Source of the DNA: Ehretia macrophylla
Lineage: Eukaryota > Streptophyta > Magnoliopsida > Boraginales > Ehretiaceae
NCBI GenBank assembly: GCA_037974665.1
Contig: CM075768.1
Coordinates: 11,461,001 to 11,525,000, forward strand
Reading direction: 5' to 3'
Length of the DNA stretch: 64,000 bases
In this document: piece after piece, positions 23,820-34,418 of the stretch
How positions within the stretch are numbered: position 1 is the stretch's first letter
Layout: every line of letters begins with the position of its first letter
Program-made: the position numbers and the translations under genes
Notes under the pieces: generated by a model
Database searches by the model: none
Seen by the model: the letters and a program-made list of their open reading frames with translations, nothing else
What the model was told of the DNA's origin: nothing

Positions 23820-25238
23820 TGTAACGCCTCGATCCCTCACGGAACCGGGACTTCTATTAACTATACTATTCTCAACCTAATTCCAAACCCCAGACACGAA
23901 ATTTAGAGAAAAACGGGCGGAGTTTCTCCTATATATAGGACTATCTGGAAACCTGCAAACAACAACATACAACCACAAGACCATAATCCACAACCTCAAT
24001 CCATTTAATCCTTACAAGCATGCAAGTCAACTAGACAATAAAGTAAAACAATAGAAGTTATTACAAACTACTAGCAACTAACCATCACCCAAAACTAAAA
24101 CTTTAATATTACATTTATTAAGATAACACAAATACATACATGACCACAAGGTCTCAAATAGTATACAAGCATATCATGTACACATTCTTCCTTGTTCTAT
24201 ACACTGATAGAGCAGACATGCCATACATGAGGCAATCTTATCTCCAGCTTTTCCTGGGACATGTTGAAAAGAGGAGTGAACAACACAGTTGCTCAACAAG
24301 GGAGGTGATGCAGTATACCGGGGAATGCTTTCATGAGATGCAACAAAGATAACACATAAATATCACAAATAAACAAGCTAATGAAACAAGTAGTTAAACA
24401 CTTTATAAAAAGATACGGTTCAACTCATTGTCTTCAATCTCGAACCATGAACCACGATCTTCAAGAAAATGTCGGCAAACCCTTTATTCTTCCAAATGGG
24501 GTACTCCAAATGTACCCCGATCCTACGACCCATATCTTACGAGGTAGGTCCGTATACCCCAATGAGGTAAGCCACGCCTCTCGGGTAGGGGAGTATGTCT
24601 CAATGAGATAGGGACTGGGAAACCATGATAGCCAAGAGAGCACGACAAGCCTGATGCCACTCGTGTTACTTGATATTACCATGCCCGAAAAAGTTACGCA
24701 ACCCCAAGGCAAGATCATGAGAGCCAAGTAACATATACAGGATAATTTACAAGCAATATAGGCAAGATAACAATATAAGCTAAATAACTAACATTTATAG
24801 CATGGGCATTATCCAACATAATTTATATACAACAGAGAAATGCAAATAAAATGCAACTCCCTCACCTTATTATAACCAAACCTGTGAGAATTAGCCAAGG
24901 ACTTCTTCAATATGATTCAAATGTATCATTCCTTCAATTATCATTATACAACACAATCAATTATTTTCTTAAGAAGTTATACATTCATTTTCAATAAACG
25001 TTAATTCACAATTCCATTAACTTATTCATCTTTATTTGATTCCATTGAACTTACACAACTAACAATATATCTCATTGTTTAGCATGCATTCCATTTATTA
25101 CTCAAACAACATACAAACTCAAGTGATCGTATAGGCAACACTTCTTAAGTGCCAAGTATTACACGAAGACAATACCACAATGAATAACATATACATTAAC
25201 AAGGATTATTAATATAAACAAGTCATAAACTTATCTAC
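23820..25238 (-). repeat. LTR of family C, inverted copy, 3' portion
   Basis: It starts TGTAACGCCTCGATCCCTC, the complement of an LTR end, and shares blocks with 20929-22030 read backwards: a GC-rich block at 24461-24727, a hairpin at 24278-24294 (one G-U pair), an acceptor-like CATGTCCCAGG (CTG at 24254-24256) and a donor-like AAGGTGAGGG near 24862-24871. It is cut at 25238 by element D, and the sequence resumes at 61769. Confidence 0.75.
25234..25238. repeat. Target site duplication TCTAC of element D (left)
   Basis: TCTAC directly before the D 5' LTR is repeated at 61764-61768 after the D 3' LTR, 36.5 kb away. Confidence 0.93.
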
Positions 25239-25764
25239 TGTAAGACTCGACCTGAGAGTTTGTGCATAATTGAATTATTCATAGTGCATTCATATCATTT
25301 CATATGTATTAACATTAATTAACAAGCATTAATATTGTTTAACAAATATTTTTTTTATCGTTTTAAGTGCAAAATGTTCATTTTCGTGCATTTAGGAATT
25401 TTACATGTTGTAGACATTAAACATATTCTAGCAAGTCAAGATTAGTAATTAATTAGTTATAATTCAACTAGGAAGCACAATCTAGCAATACATAACCTAG
25501 TTGGATAGTAAGGAGGTCATTTGGCCAAATCAGATTTTTATATACAACCATTATACTATTTTGCCCACTCAAAACACACAATACACTCCACACACACATA
25601 AAATCCCTGCACATACACATTTACACACTCACTCACACGACCAAAGAGGGAGAAGAAGAAGAAGAAAGAAGAAGAAGAAAAGGAGAAGAAGCCCTTGTTA
25701 GCCATTTTTGAAGCTTATCTTACATCCTACAACCGTGAGCTAGCATTTACCTTGTATTATTGAG

Positions 25765-26923
25765 GTGAGGGTTGTTTTTTTTCAAATGCTTTTCTAGATA
25801 CATTAAGCATGGTCTATGATTATACTTGTGTTTAGAGCTTGATTGGATGCTTACTTGTGGTTATATATATATATTTGAACTTGTTAAGAGGTGTATTGAG
25901 TTTGTTGAGGGTGTTAATGTTGTGAAGCTTGTACATGAATTATTGGGTTCAAATGTTGTTGTTGATGTGTTAATAGGGTAGTATAGTGGTGTATAATCAT
26001 GTGTTGCAAGAAGAGGGAAATGTTAGACAAAGTAGGATGTTGAGCAAAATTTTGGATTTTCCCGTTAGCCATCCGGGCGTAACCGTCTTCATACGGTCGA
26101 CCGGATGAAGCTTGTATCTTCCGGATCATTACTTTTTATCGGGCGTTGTGGCTTTCGTCCGGTCGACCGGATGGAGCATGTAATGCCCGGATGACCTGAA
26201 ATGCATGAAACTTATTTTAGTGATTTCATGAGCTACCGATATCGGATTGAGGTGTGGTCGGTTATGTTAAAACCGTATCAAACCCTAGTTTATTATGGTA
26301 GGATTTAATTATAGTTTTGCATTACTTATATTTGGTTGTGATATAATAATCCCATGTGGCACTTCAAATGTTGTATATATGCGATCGTTTATGTGAATAT
26401 CTGTTATACCTGAATATTACTACTATGATGGAGGTAACCTACTTTGTTATCTCTTCTATTCATGATTGATGCATATGTATATTAATTATAATGTTTATAA
26501 TTGTTGGCACGATGGTTGCAACCATAATTATAGGCATCGTAGTGTTCGTTTCCTCTGGGTAGCATTGGGCTACCAGTCGGTCTCGACTACCATGGTCCTC
26601 GGTGATTGTCCGGATATCACTTAGTGTTTGGAATTGGGGTAAATGAATGAAGAATGAATCAAGGCCGGTCGTCTACAACAACTACCAAGAAAACTATATC
26701 CTTTGATATATGGTACAACTAATTTCGCTTGGTTCCTTGAGGACCTCAGAATGTGGTATTATGTGTTATTTCTTTTTCATTTGTTCTTGTATCTATTTGT
26801 AACCCGTGCATGTCATGTTTTCAAAAAGATTTTCCAAATGTGAAAGTGTTTGCAAAAATTACCTGTGACCGTTAACCCTTGCAGAGCTAAGTATAGCTTA
26901 TACCTTTCATGACACTCTTTCAG
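25765..26923 (+). promoter_or_regulatory. Candidate intron inside the D 5' LTR
   Basis: It runs from GAG/GTGAGG to CTCTTTCAG/G, 1159 bp. The interval begins GT, ends AG behind a pyrimidine-rich tract, and is preceded by a GAAGAAGAA-rich leader of the kind that can act as an exonic splicing enhancer. Both sites are intact in the partner LTR (acceptor at 61321-61322). Function is inferred; no transcript evidence is available. Confidence 0.4.
26070..26193. repeat. GC-rich palindrome cluster in the D 5' LTR
   Basis: Outer arms CATCCGGGCG and GCCCGGATG enclose two further inverted repeats centred on GGTCGACC. The same structure, with better pairing, is in the D 3' LTR at 41028-41152. Confidence 0.85.
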
Positions 26924-27367
26924 GTGAGGCTGCGCCTGAGCCAGGGACTCAAGCAGAAGACGAGACCTACTTGTGTGACAAGTCGGATTTCTGCTTGTTG
27001 TGATCTGGCTCTGCTTGTTTGTAGTGATGAATTTTGGATGTTAGGAACTAAGTTAATGTGAACAACTTTAATGACTATAATATTCTTTTGGAATGTTGGA
27101 TTGTAATCTCACTATTGTCTTATTCTTTTGAGGCCTAAAAGGCTTGAAGGATTTTTAACATACCTTATGGGTATTACTAGGCCTTGTATATTTAAAACAG
27201 GTTAATGAAGGTTGAAGTGCTGTTAGTGTTGGACACCTTTCTTGAAGTTACTTGTGTGATTTATAAATGTCTAGATTGTGATTTGATGATTGTACAAGTT
27301 ATCTTTCCCGTTCATGTCACGTTCTAGCCTAGTCCTAGTGATAGGTCAGGGTTGGGGTGTGACACCT

Positions 27368-27381
27368 TTAGGTGATTCAAA
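27368..27381 (+). promoter_or_regulatory. Decayed primer-binding site of D
   Basis: TAGGTGATTCAAAGC stands where TGGTATCAGAGC is expected. It aligns only with mismatches and an indel. Confidence 0.55.
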
Positions 27382-27687
27382 GCTAACCTTGGTTAGTATG
27401 GAGCTAGCTAGTGTTAGCGTAGTCCAGGTTTTGGACTAGGGTTCATGGGTAGATGCCCTAGTATGAAGATACTCTAATTGCTTGTGAATTTATATGAAAC
27501 TGGTGTGTCTACGTGTGAGTTATATGTGCTACGTGCTGTGATTTTTATTGGTTATGTGAGCTAGATGTGTTAGGTATAACTCTGTTACATGCATATTAGC
27601 AGTGTTAAGTAGTGCATGAACTTATGTCATCTTTCATGCATGCATGCCATATAACAGTGAGTGGTATATGTATATATATATCTATAG

Positions 27688-28785
27688 ATGGCAGAACCAA
27701 GCACTCGTAATACAGCTGGAGCATAAGTTGCCGGAAATGCAGAACAAACCAACCCGGGGGTAGCAATGTTCAACATGATGGCAACTGCTGTAGACCGGAT
27801 GAGTAGAGTGATGGAGCAACAAGCCACGGGTAGAGTAAGAAGCAATAATAACAATGATGCAAGTAGTAACACTATAGGTGGTAATGAAGGAGTCGGGGTT
27901 GGGACTTTGAAAGATTTCTTAAGATATGGCCCTCCTAAATTCTATGGGGAATCGGATGAGGAGAAAGTGGAATTTTGGCTATCGAAGGTAGAGAAGATTT
28001 TTGCTGTCCTTGGTTATACGGATGAGAAAAAGGTGGCATATGCGGCGTTCTTGTTTGAAAATGATGTTGAGAATTGGTGGCGCACGGAACAGACTTGGTG
28101 GGAGCAAAGGCACACACCAACTACATGGGCCAACTTTGTGAGATCTTTTAAGGGGAACTATATTTCAGTTGTGGCCCGAGAAATGAAGGAGGATGAGTTC
28201 TTGACCATAAGACAGAGGAGCTTGACTGTTGTTCAATACGAAGCTCGATTCAACAAGCTGTCCCATTATATGCCTACATTGGTTCAGACAGAGAGTGACA
28301 GGGTTAAACATTTTGTGAGGGGTTTAAGGTCTGAGATTCATGACTTCCTTGCTGCACATCATTTCCCCACTTATGCCGACATGATTGAAGTTGCAACACG
28401 AGTTGAGAAGAGGAAGTTTGATACCCGTGGGGGACCGAGTCAAGTGAACAAGAGGCTAATGCTTTCACAAGCACCATAGAGATCATATTCTGTCCAAAGT
28501 CAGGCTTCAAGTCAAGCTAGATTAGCCCTTACTCGACTACAGCCGAGTGCTTCAATCATTCAATCAGCCAGTGGTTCCTCAGGTAGTGCTACTATTGCCA
28601 GAAATATTGTGTGCAACTATTGTGGCAAGAAGGGGCATGTTGAGGCCTAGTGTTAGAAGAAGACGGGTAAGTGTTTGGGGTACGGAAGCAACCAACACCT
28701 TGCTAGAGACTGTCCGAAATAGAAGAAAAGAGGTGCACCGAATCAGGTCGTTAGAAATGCACCGGCATAAAGAGTCCAAGCCCGA
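27688..28785 (+). pseudogene. D gag, broken
   Basis: The ATG at 27688 follows a TA-rich leader, and a TAA at 27724 (CAA expected) breaks it early. The frame from 27766 to 28479 gives a full retrotransposon gag domain (FYGESDEEKVEFWL, NWWRTEQ, RQRSLTVVQYEARFNKLS, RVEKRK). After a TAG the same frame continues to a CX2CX4HX4C knuckle (28610-28650) with stops beside its last Cys (probably CAG and TGG codons), and a second knuckle whose second Cys is Tyr (CLGYGS). The gag-pol frame continues into protease without a shift. Confidence 0.88.
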
Positions 28786-31675
28786 GTGTATGCTGTTGAT
28801 CAAGAGGAGATTCCAAAGGCTGCAACAGTGGTTGAAGGTACTTTATTAATTTTACAACAACCGGTAAAGATGCTTATTGATACTAGAGCCACGCATTCCT
28901 TTATTTCACCTCAATGTGTGTATCGCATCAAGTTGCAAGTAGGACCTTTATCATGTCATGTAGAAGTTAGCAATCCCATGGGCACCAAGCATGTTTCTAA
29001 ATATGGATGTAGAGGATGTAAAATTCAAATAAAAGACCAGGAGTTTTTAGTCGACTTCATTGTACTTCATTTTAAAAAATATGATATTATATTGGGAATG
29101 GATTGGTTAGCTCGCAATTATGCTCAATTGAATTGCCTAACGAAGATTGTAAAGTTGCAAGTATCGGGTCAACCTGTGATTAAGGTGAAGGGTAGAGGTG
29201 ATTTTTCAGGTAATACTATTGTGTCCTCGATCAAGGCTGTGAAACTAATGAGAAAATGGATGCAGTGGATACTTAGTTTATTTGATTAACAAGCCAATTG
29301 ATCAAGTTAAGCTTGTAGAGGTGCCAGTGGTGAAAGAATATATTGATGTGTTTCTAGAAAAATTATCGGGATTGCCACCAAAGAGGGAGATTGATTTTGT
29401 AATAGAGGTATTTCTAGGTACTCAGCCCATCTCAAAGGCAGCATATTGGATAACCCCAACTGAATTGTAGGAATTAAAGATTCAATTGCAAGGATTGCTA
29501 GAAAAATGGTTTGTTTAACCTAGCTCATCTCTTTGGGGAGCCCCTGTATAGTTCGTAAAGAAGAAATATGGCACATTGAGATTATGTATTGACTATCGGG
29601 AATTGAATCATGTGACTGTTAAGAACAAATATCCCTTGTCGTTAATAGATGAGCTGTTTGATCAGTTACAAGGAACTAAAGTTTATTCGAAGTTTGATTT
29701 GAGGCAAGGTTATTATCAGCTTCGCATCAAGAAAGAGGACGTGCCTAAGTCAGCTTTTAGAACAAGGTACAGACATTATGAATTTGTTGTGATGCCGTTT
29801 GGATTAACAAATGCTCCTGTTGCCTTTATGGACTTGATGCCAGGGTATTTCAACCTTATTTGGATCAATTTGTAGTGATATTCATTGATGATATTTTGGT
29901 GTATTCCAAGACGGAGAAGGAGCATGAGAGATACCTGCATTTGGTGTTATAGAGGTTGCGAGAACACCAGTTGTACGCCAAGTTCAGTAAATGTGAGTTC
30001 TGGCTTCAACAAGTTGCCTTCTTAGGGCATATAATCTCCCAACCAGGGATAGCAGTAGATCCATCAAAGATTGAGGCGGTACAGTTGTGGAAGAAACCTG
30101 AGAATATTACCGAAGTGCGCAGTTTCCTTGGGTTAACCGGGTATTACCGGAGGTTTGTGAAAGACTTTTCAAAAATTATAGGATCCCTTACAAGATTGAC
30201 ACAAAAGAATGTGAGTTTTACGTGGGATGATAAATGTGAAAGTAGCTTCCAAGAGTTGAAGAAGAGGTTGACAACCGCTCCTATATTAGCATTGTCCGAG
30301 GGAAGCCAAGGGTTTGTCATTTACAGTGATGCCTCAAAAGAGGGACTAGGATGTGTTTTGATGCAAAATGATCGGGTCATCACTTATGCTTCTCAGAAAT
30401 TGAAGCCCTATGAGGTGAATTATCCCACTCATGACTTGGAGTTGGCGGTGATAGTATTTGCATTGAAGAAATATAGGCATTATTTATGGGGAAGCAAGTT
30501 CGAGATTTTCACCAACCACAAAAGTCTAAAATACTTGTTCTCCCAAAAAAGAGTTAAATATGAGACAAAGAAGGTGGATGGAACTCTTGGAGGATTACAA
30601 TTGCACCATTAACTACGTGCCCAGCAATACTAATGTGGTGGCAGATGCGTTGAGTCGGAAGGCAAGCTTGGCGAAGCTAGGAGTGAATGCCCATCTAATG
30701 ATTCAATCAGCATTGTTATCTCGAGTTAAGGAAGCTCAGCAACAAGATCTACAATTTCAGAAGATAAAAGAAGACAATCCGGATTTCAAACAGGAAGATG
30801 GATTGTGGAGATTTTGGAAATAAGTTTGTATACCGAATGACCCGAAGTTGAAAAGAAAGATACTCGATGAAGCTCATAACACAAGGTATACAATACATCC
30901 TAGAGGGACGAAGATGTATCGTGACTTGAAGCAATTCTATTGGTAGAATAATATGAAGCAGGAGATCGCAGAGTTTGTGTCTCATTATTTGACATGCCAA
31001 AGAGTTAAGGCTGAACATCAAAGACTCGCAGGACTATTGCAACCTTTGGAGATCCCAAAATAGAAGTGGGAGCATGTAACGATGGATTTCATGACGGAAT
31101 TGCCAAAGTCACCTCGAGGATGCGATACTGTTTGGGTAGTCGTGGATCGATTGATGAAGACAGCCCATTTAACTGCAATGAATAAGACGGATAGCTTGGA
31201 GAAGCGAGGCAATCTGTATATAACTAACATTGTGAAGTTGCATGGTGTACCTGCGAGCATAGTATCTGACCGGGATTCAAGGTTCACATCTCGATTTTGG
31301 CAAAAGTTTCAAGAGGGTTTAGGGACGAAGTTGAGTTTCAGTATTGCCTATCATCCTCAAACAGACGGGCAGTCCGAAAGGACTATTCAGATTTTGGAGG
31401 ACATGTTAAGAGCTTGTGCATTGGACTTTGGGGGAACATGGGAGAAACATTTTTCATTGGCAGAATTTGCCTACAATAACAGCTACCAAGCAACAATTGG
31501 CATGACACCTTATGAAGCTTTGTATGGAAGGAAGTGTAGATCCCTTCTATATTGGAGCGAGGTTGGTGAGATGAAGGCCATTGATCCTACATTGTTACCG
31601 GAGAAGATGAAGAAGATAGGGAATGTGCAGTTGATCTGGAAAATGATGCTCACCGCTTAGAGTAGGCAGAAAAGT
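28786..31675 (+). pseudogene. D pol: protease, RT, RNase H, integrase, broken
   Basis: The protease motif is DTRATHSF, so the active-site Gly is Arg. A frameshift near 29255 leads into the RT fingers, with stops at 29468 and 29516 and another past 29540. The frame shifts again near 29835 (one base lost) before the intact FIDDILVYS box. RNase H ([11 protein letters not shown]) reads to a homopolymer slip near 30547, where six A replace five. In the next frame the integrase zinc finger has lost a Cys (SHYLTC), while the core keeps its three acidic residues (TMDFMT, VSDRDSRF, DGQSERT). The gene stops abruptly near 31675, where the A2 LTR begins; about 110 residues expected before the chromodomain are missing. 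Confidence 0.9.
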
Positions 31676-31679
31676 TATG

Positions 31680-34111
31680 CAATCCTGTATCGTTTTGCGT
31701 GTTTATTCTCGTTTTGCATGAATTGACCTATTTATGTGCTATGTGACTTAGAATGTGGTAATTTTGATATCAATACTCCTAGAACATGCTAAATGTGCAT
31801 ACATGAAATTTTCATAAAAAACGGAGTCAGAAATTTTACGTCGATTTTTAGTGAATAGTATTTTTGAAACACGTCCGCTAAAATTTTGAAACTGGTCTTT
31901 TTAACCCTTCTAGACCTAGTCCACGGACTTTAATAGACCTGTGTTTGACTAAAACGGTTTTAAAATCAGCTTAGGAATTTATTAGGGTTTTTACATCGAC
32001 TTTTACGAAAATCGAGTTTTAAGCCAACTCGGGTGAAATTGTTTGATTGTAAAACTTTTTGTCACCTAAAAATAACCTACTTGAGCTATCTTGGGTGTTG
32101 AATAATTGTTTTGAACATTGGTGATCAAGAAAATGCATTTAAAGTCAAGAAAATACTAAAAATACTAAAGTTTCAACTTTGACTTTCATTTAAATTGTTG
32201 ACTTTCTTGCATATATCACCAACACATACAAGCAAAGCAAAAAAGCACCTTCACTTTCACCTAGATGGCCGAGAGCTTCATGGGAGAATAGCCAAGCTTT
32301 TCTTCAAAGTTTTCCAAGCAAATTTTCAAAGAAAAACCTAGTTTTTGTCTGTAGAACTTCGTGCCAAGTTGGATTCCACTTGTTAGGCACGTATTGCACG
32401 CATTTCTAGGCTTATATCGCATCAAAGGTGAGAGAAAAATTTTAGATCTCAAAATTCATCTTTTGTGGTTTTGCGTAGAATTGATTATCGAACCGTTAGA
32501 ATGTTAATCTGATGTTAGATTATTGCTCCATGCATGCTAGGGATCATTTATATGTAATCCTACGAGATTTGAACCGTTGTAGCATAATTATTTATTTTTG
32601 AGTATTTAAAGTTGATTAATTTGCTAAATGTTGATTATTTTGAGTTGTGTTGATCGGAATCGATTGCCGTGGATTTCTAAAAGTTTGATAATTACGTGGT
32701 AGCGCCGTTGTAATGCCAAATTTTCGATTGTGATGTCCGTGTGAAAAACCAAAAATTTCAGCCATGACACACTAGGATTTTAGGGTTATTGGGCACGATT
32801 TGGATGTGTTTTGGTTGGTTTCCGAGGGGGCTAATGTAGTTGATTGAATGGGTGAGTGATAGAAACTGATTTGGAGTTGTTTGGATTAGTAGAATGTAGG
32901 ATATGAATATTTGAAATTTAGGTTGTCTTTCTTTAAAATGTTAGACTATGCCTTTAGTTGATTGGGTGTGGTTTGAGTGATTGAATTGTGAGTTGATGAT
33001 GGGTAAACTAGGGTTTGATTGTGTGTTTAATGCATGTTCGGTTAGATGGGCTACTTTGTCATCTAACTTAGTTATTTGTTGTTAAATTGATTATTGATGT
33101 TATTATGATGATAATATGATTATTGATGATTAATGATTGATGATTGATGCCGGGAGATAGGCAGTTCTGCTAGACTGTCCTCTTGTGAATGATTGATGTT
33201 TATTATTATTGCTGAGTCTTTGGTATGTGTGTGCCACCTCTCAGGCAGCATCGGGTTGTCGGGTTGATAACGACATGACTACCAGAGATTGCATCCAGCT
33301 CGCATGACGGAGGTGTCATAGAGGGAGAGGTTATTGGGGTAGCTCGGGTGCGTGAGTTTATGGGAGTCATAAGAAGGCTGTTATGATCGTGATGGCGTTT
33401 GGAGCTACACCAACTAGTGTATCCTTTATTGAATGGTCATTATAGATTATGTGATGATAGTATTATTGATGTTATTGTGTGTTTACTTGCTCAAAGGATT
33501 ATTCAAGGAGTATAGTGAATACTGTTAGAGATCTATCGGATCCTCACTGGGCTTATTTTATATAAGCTCACTCTCTATTATTGCATACTTACAGGTGTTC
33601 TTTCGCAAGACTACGGGTACGTGCCTCCTGAAGTAAAAAAAATGTGAAAAATGTGCCTTACGTGGATGAGTCTTATGTTCCGAAGTCTTATCCTTGATGT
33701 TGTATTGTTTTACTATCTTGTATATTAACTTAGTATACTTTTATATGCTTTGTAGTTCATGATGTAAAAGATGTTGAAAAGATAATGAATTAGTTGATGC
33801 TATCTTAGTAGTCTTTCTTTTGTCTATGTATAGGTTGCTAGGTTGGTATCAATATATTTTGCAATGTATATTAATGTTTATGTATTATGTTAGAATGGAG
33901 GCGTATAACGAGGAATGATTATTGTATAATATGGTTATGATGTATGTTGTTATTTTATTGAGGAGTTGTTTGTTTTATGCTTTATGGAGTTAATGTATGA
34001 TGTTCTAATGAGGTTGGTTTAGAGCCTCGTTATCCTAATTACTGTCGTTATACTGCCAAAATTCCGCTGCGTCCTGACTGATTATAGGAGGGGTCGAGTT
34101 GGGGCGTGACA
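31680..34111 (+). repeat. A2 5' LTR, lacking its first ~20 bases
   Basis: It begins at the equivalent of ATCCTGT, inside the LTR; the right LTR has TGTGAAACCCC before this. It ends GGGGCGTGACA (34111). Inside: donor-like AAAGGTGAGAG (GT at 32428), GC-rich block (33240-33410), GTGTATCCTTTATTG near 33418, 8-bp hairpin (33549-33569), acceptor-like TACTTACAGG (AG ends 33594). Confidence 0.92.
32428..33594 (+). promoter_or_regulatory. Candidate intron inside the A2 5' LTR
   Basis: AAAG/GTGAGA to TTACAG/G, 1167 bp. The same pair of sites recurs in the other family A LTRs, except that the A1 5' LTR has a damaged donor. Splicing is inferred. Confidence 0.4.
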
Positions 34112-34117
34112 TTTAAG

Positions 34118-34129
34118 TGGTATCAGAGC
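34118..34129 (+). promoter_or_regulatory. A2 primer-binding site
   Basis: TGGTATCAGAGC is a perfect Met-tRNAi complement, six bases past the LTR. Confidence 0.95.
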
Positions 34130-34418
34130 GCATGTTAGTTGTCAGCCGGGGTATTCTCGGAATGTGGGTAATGGTCTTAGCATGAAAGCATGTATGAAAA
34201 GAAAGAAAAGTGGAATATGTGTTAACATGATTAAATGATAAGTGATTATGTGACTAAAGTGCTTATGTGATTATGTGTTTGTTTATGTGATTGATACTTA
34301 AGTGATTTATGTGTTTTATGTGATTTATGTGCTTAATATGAGTTTGTTGTTTATGTGTTAATAGTTGTTTATAACCTGTTTACGTGCTATAACCTGTGCT
34401 AACTATTTGATTAGCAGA

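Larger units (their letters stand above)
25239..27364 (+). repeat. D 5' LTR (2126 bp)
   Basis: It runs TGTAAGACTCGACC...GGGGTGTGACA. Features in order: TATATA near 25547; CA-rich then GA-rich leader (25560-25695); donor-like TTGAGGTGAGGG (GT at 25765); a palindrome cluster (26070-26193); a GC-rich block (26555-26640); TATATCCTTTG near 26694; a small hairpin (26884-26899); an acceptor-like CTCTTTCAGG (AG ends 26923). Confidence 0.95.

Noticed and set aside
25555..25690. CA- and GA-rich stretch as a microsatellite or Lys/Arg-rich peptide
   Set aside because: It is shared at the same place by other LTR families, so it is better read as LTR leader.
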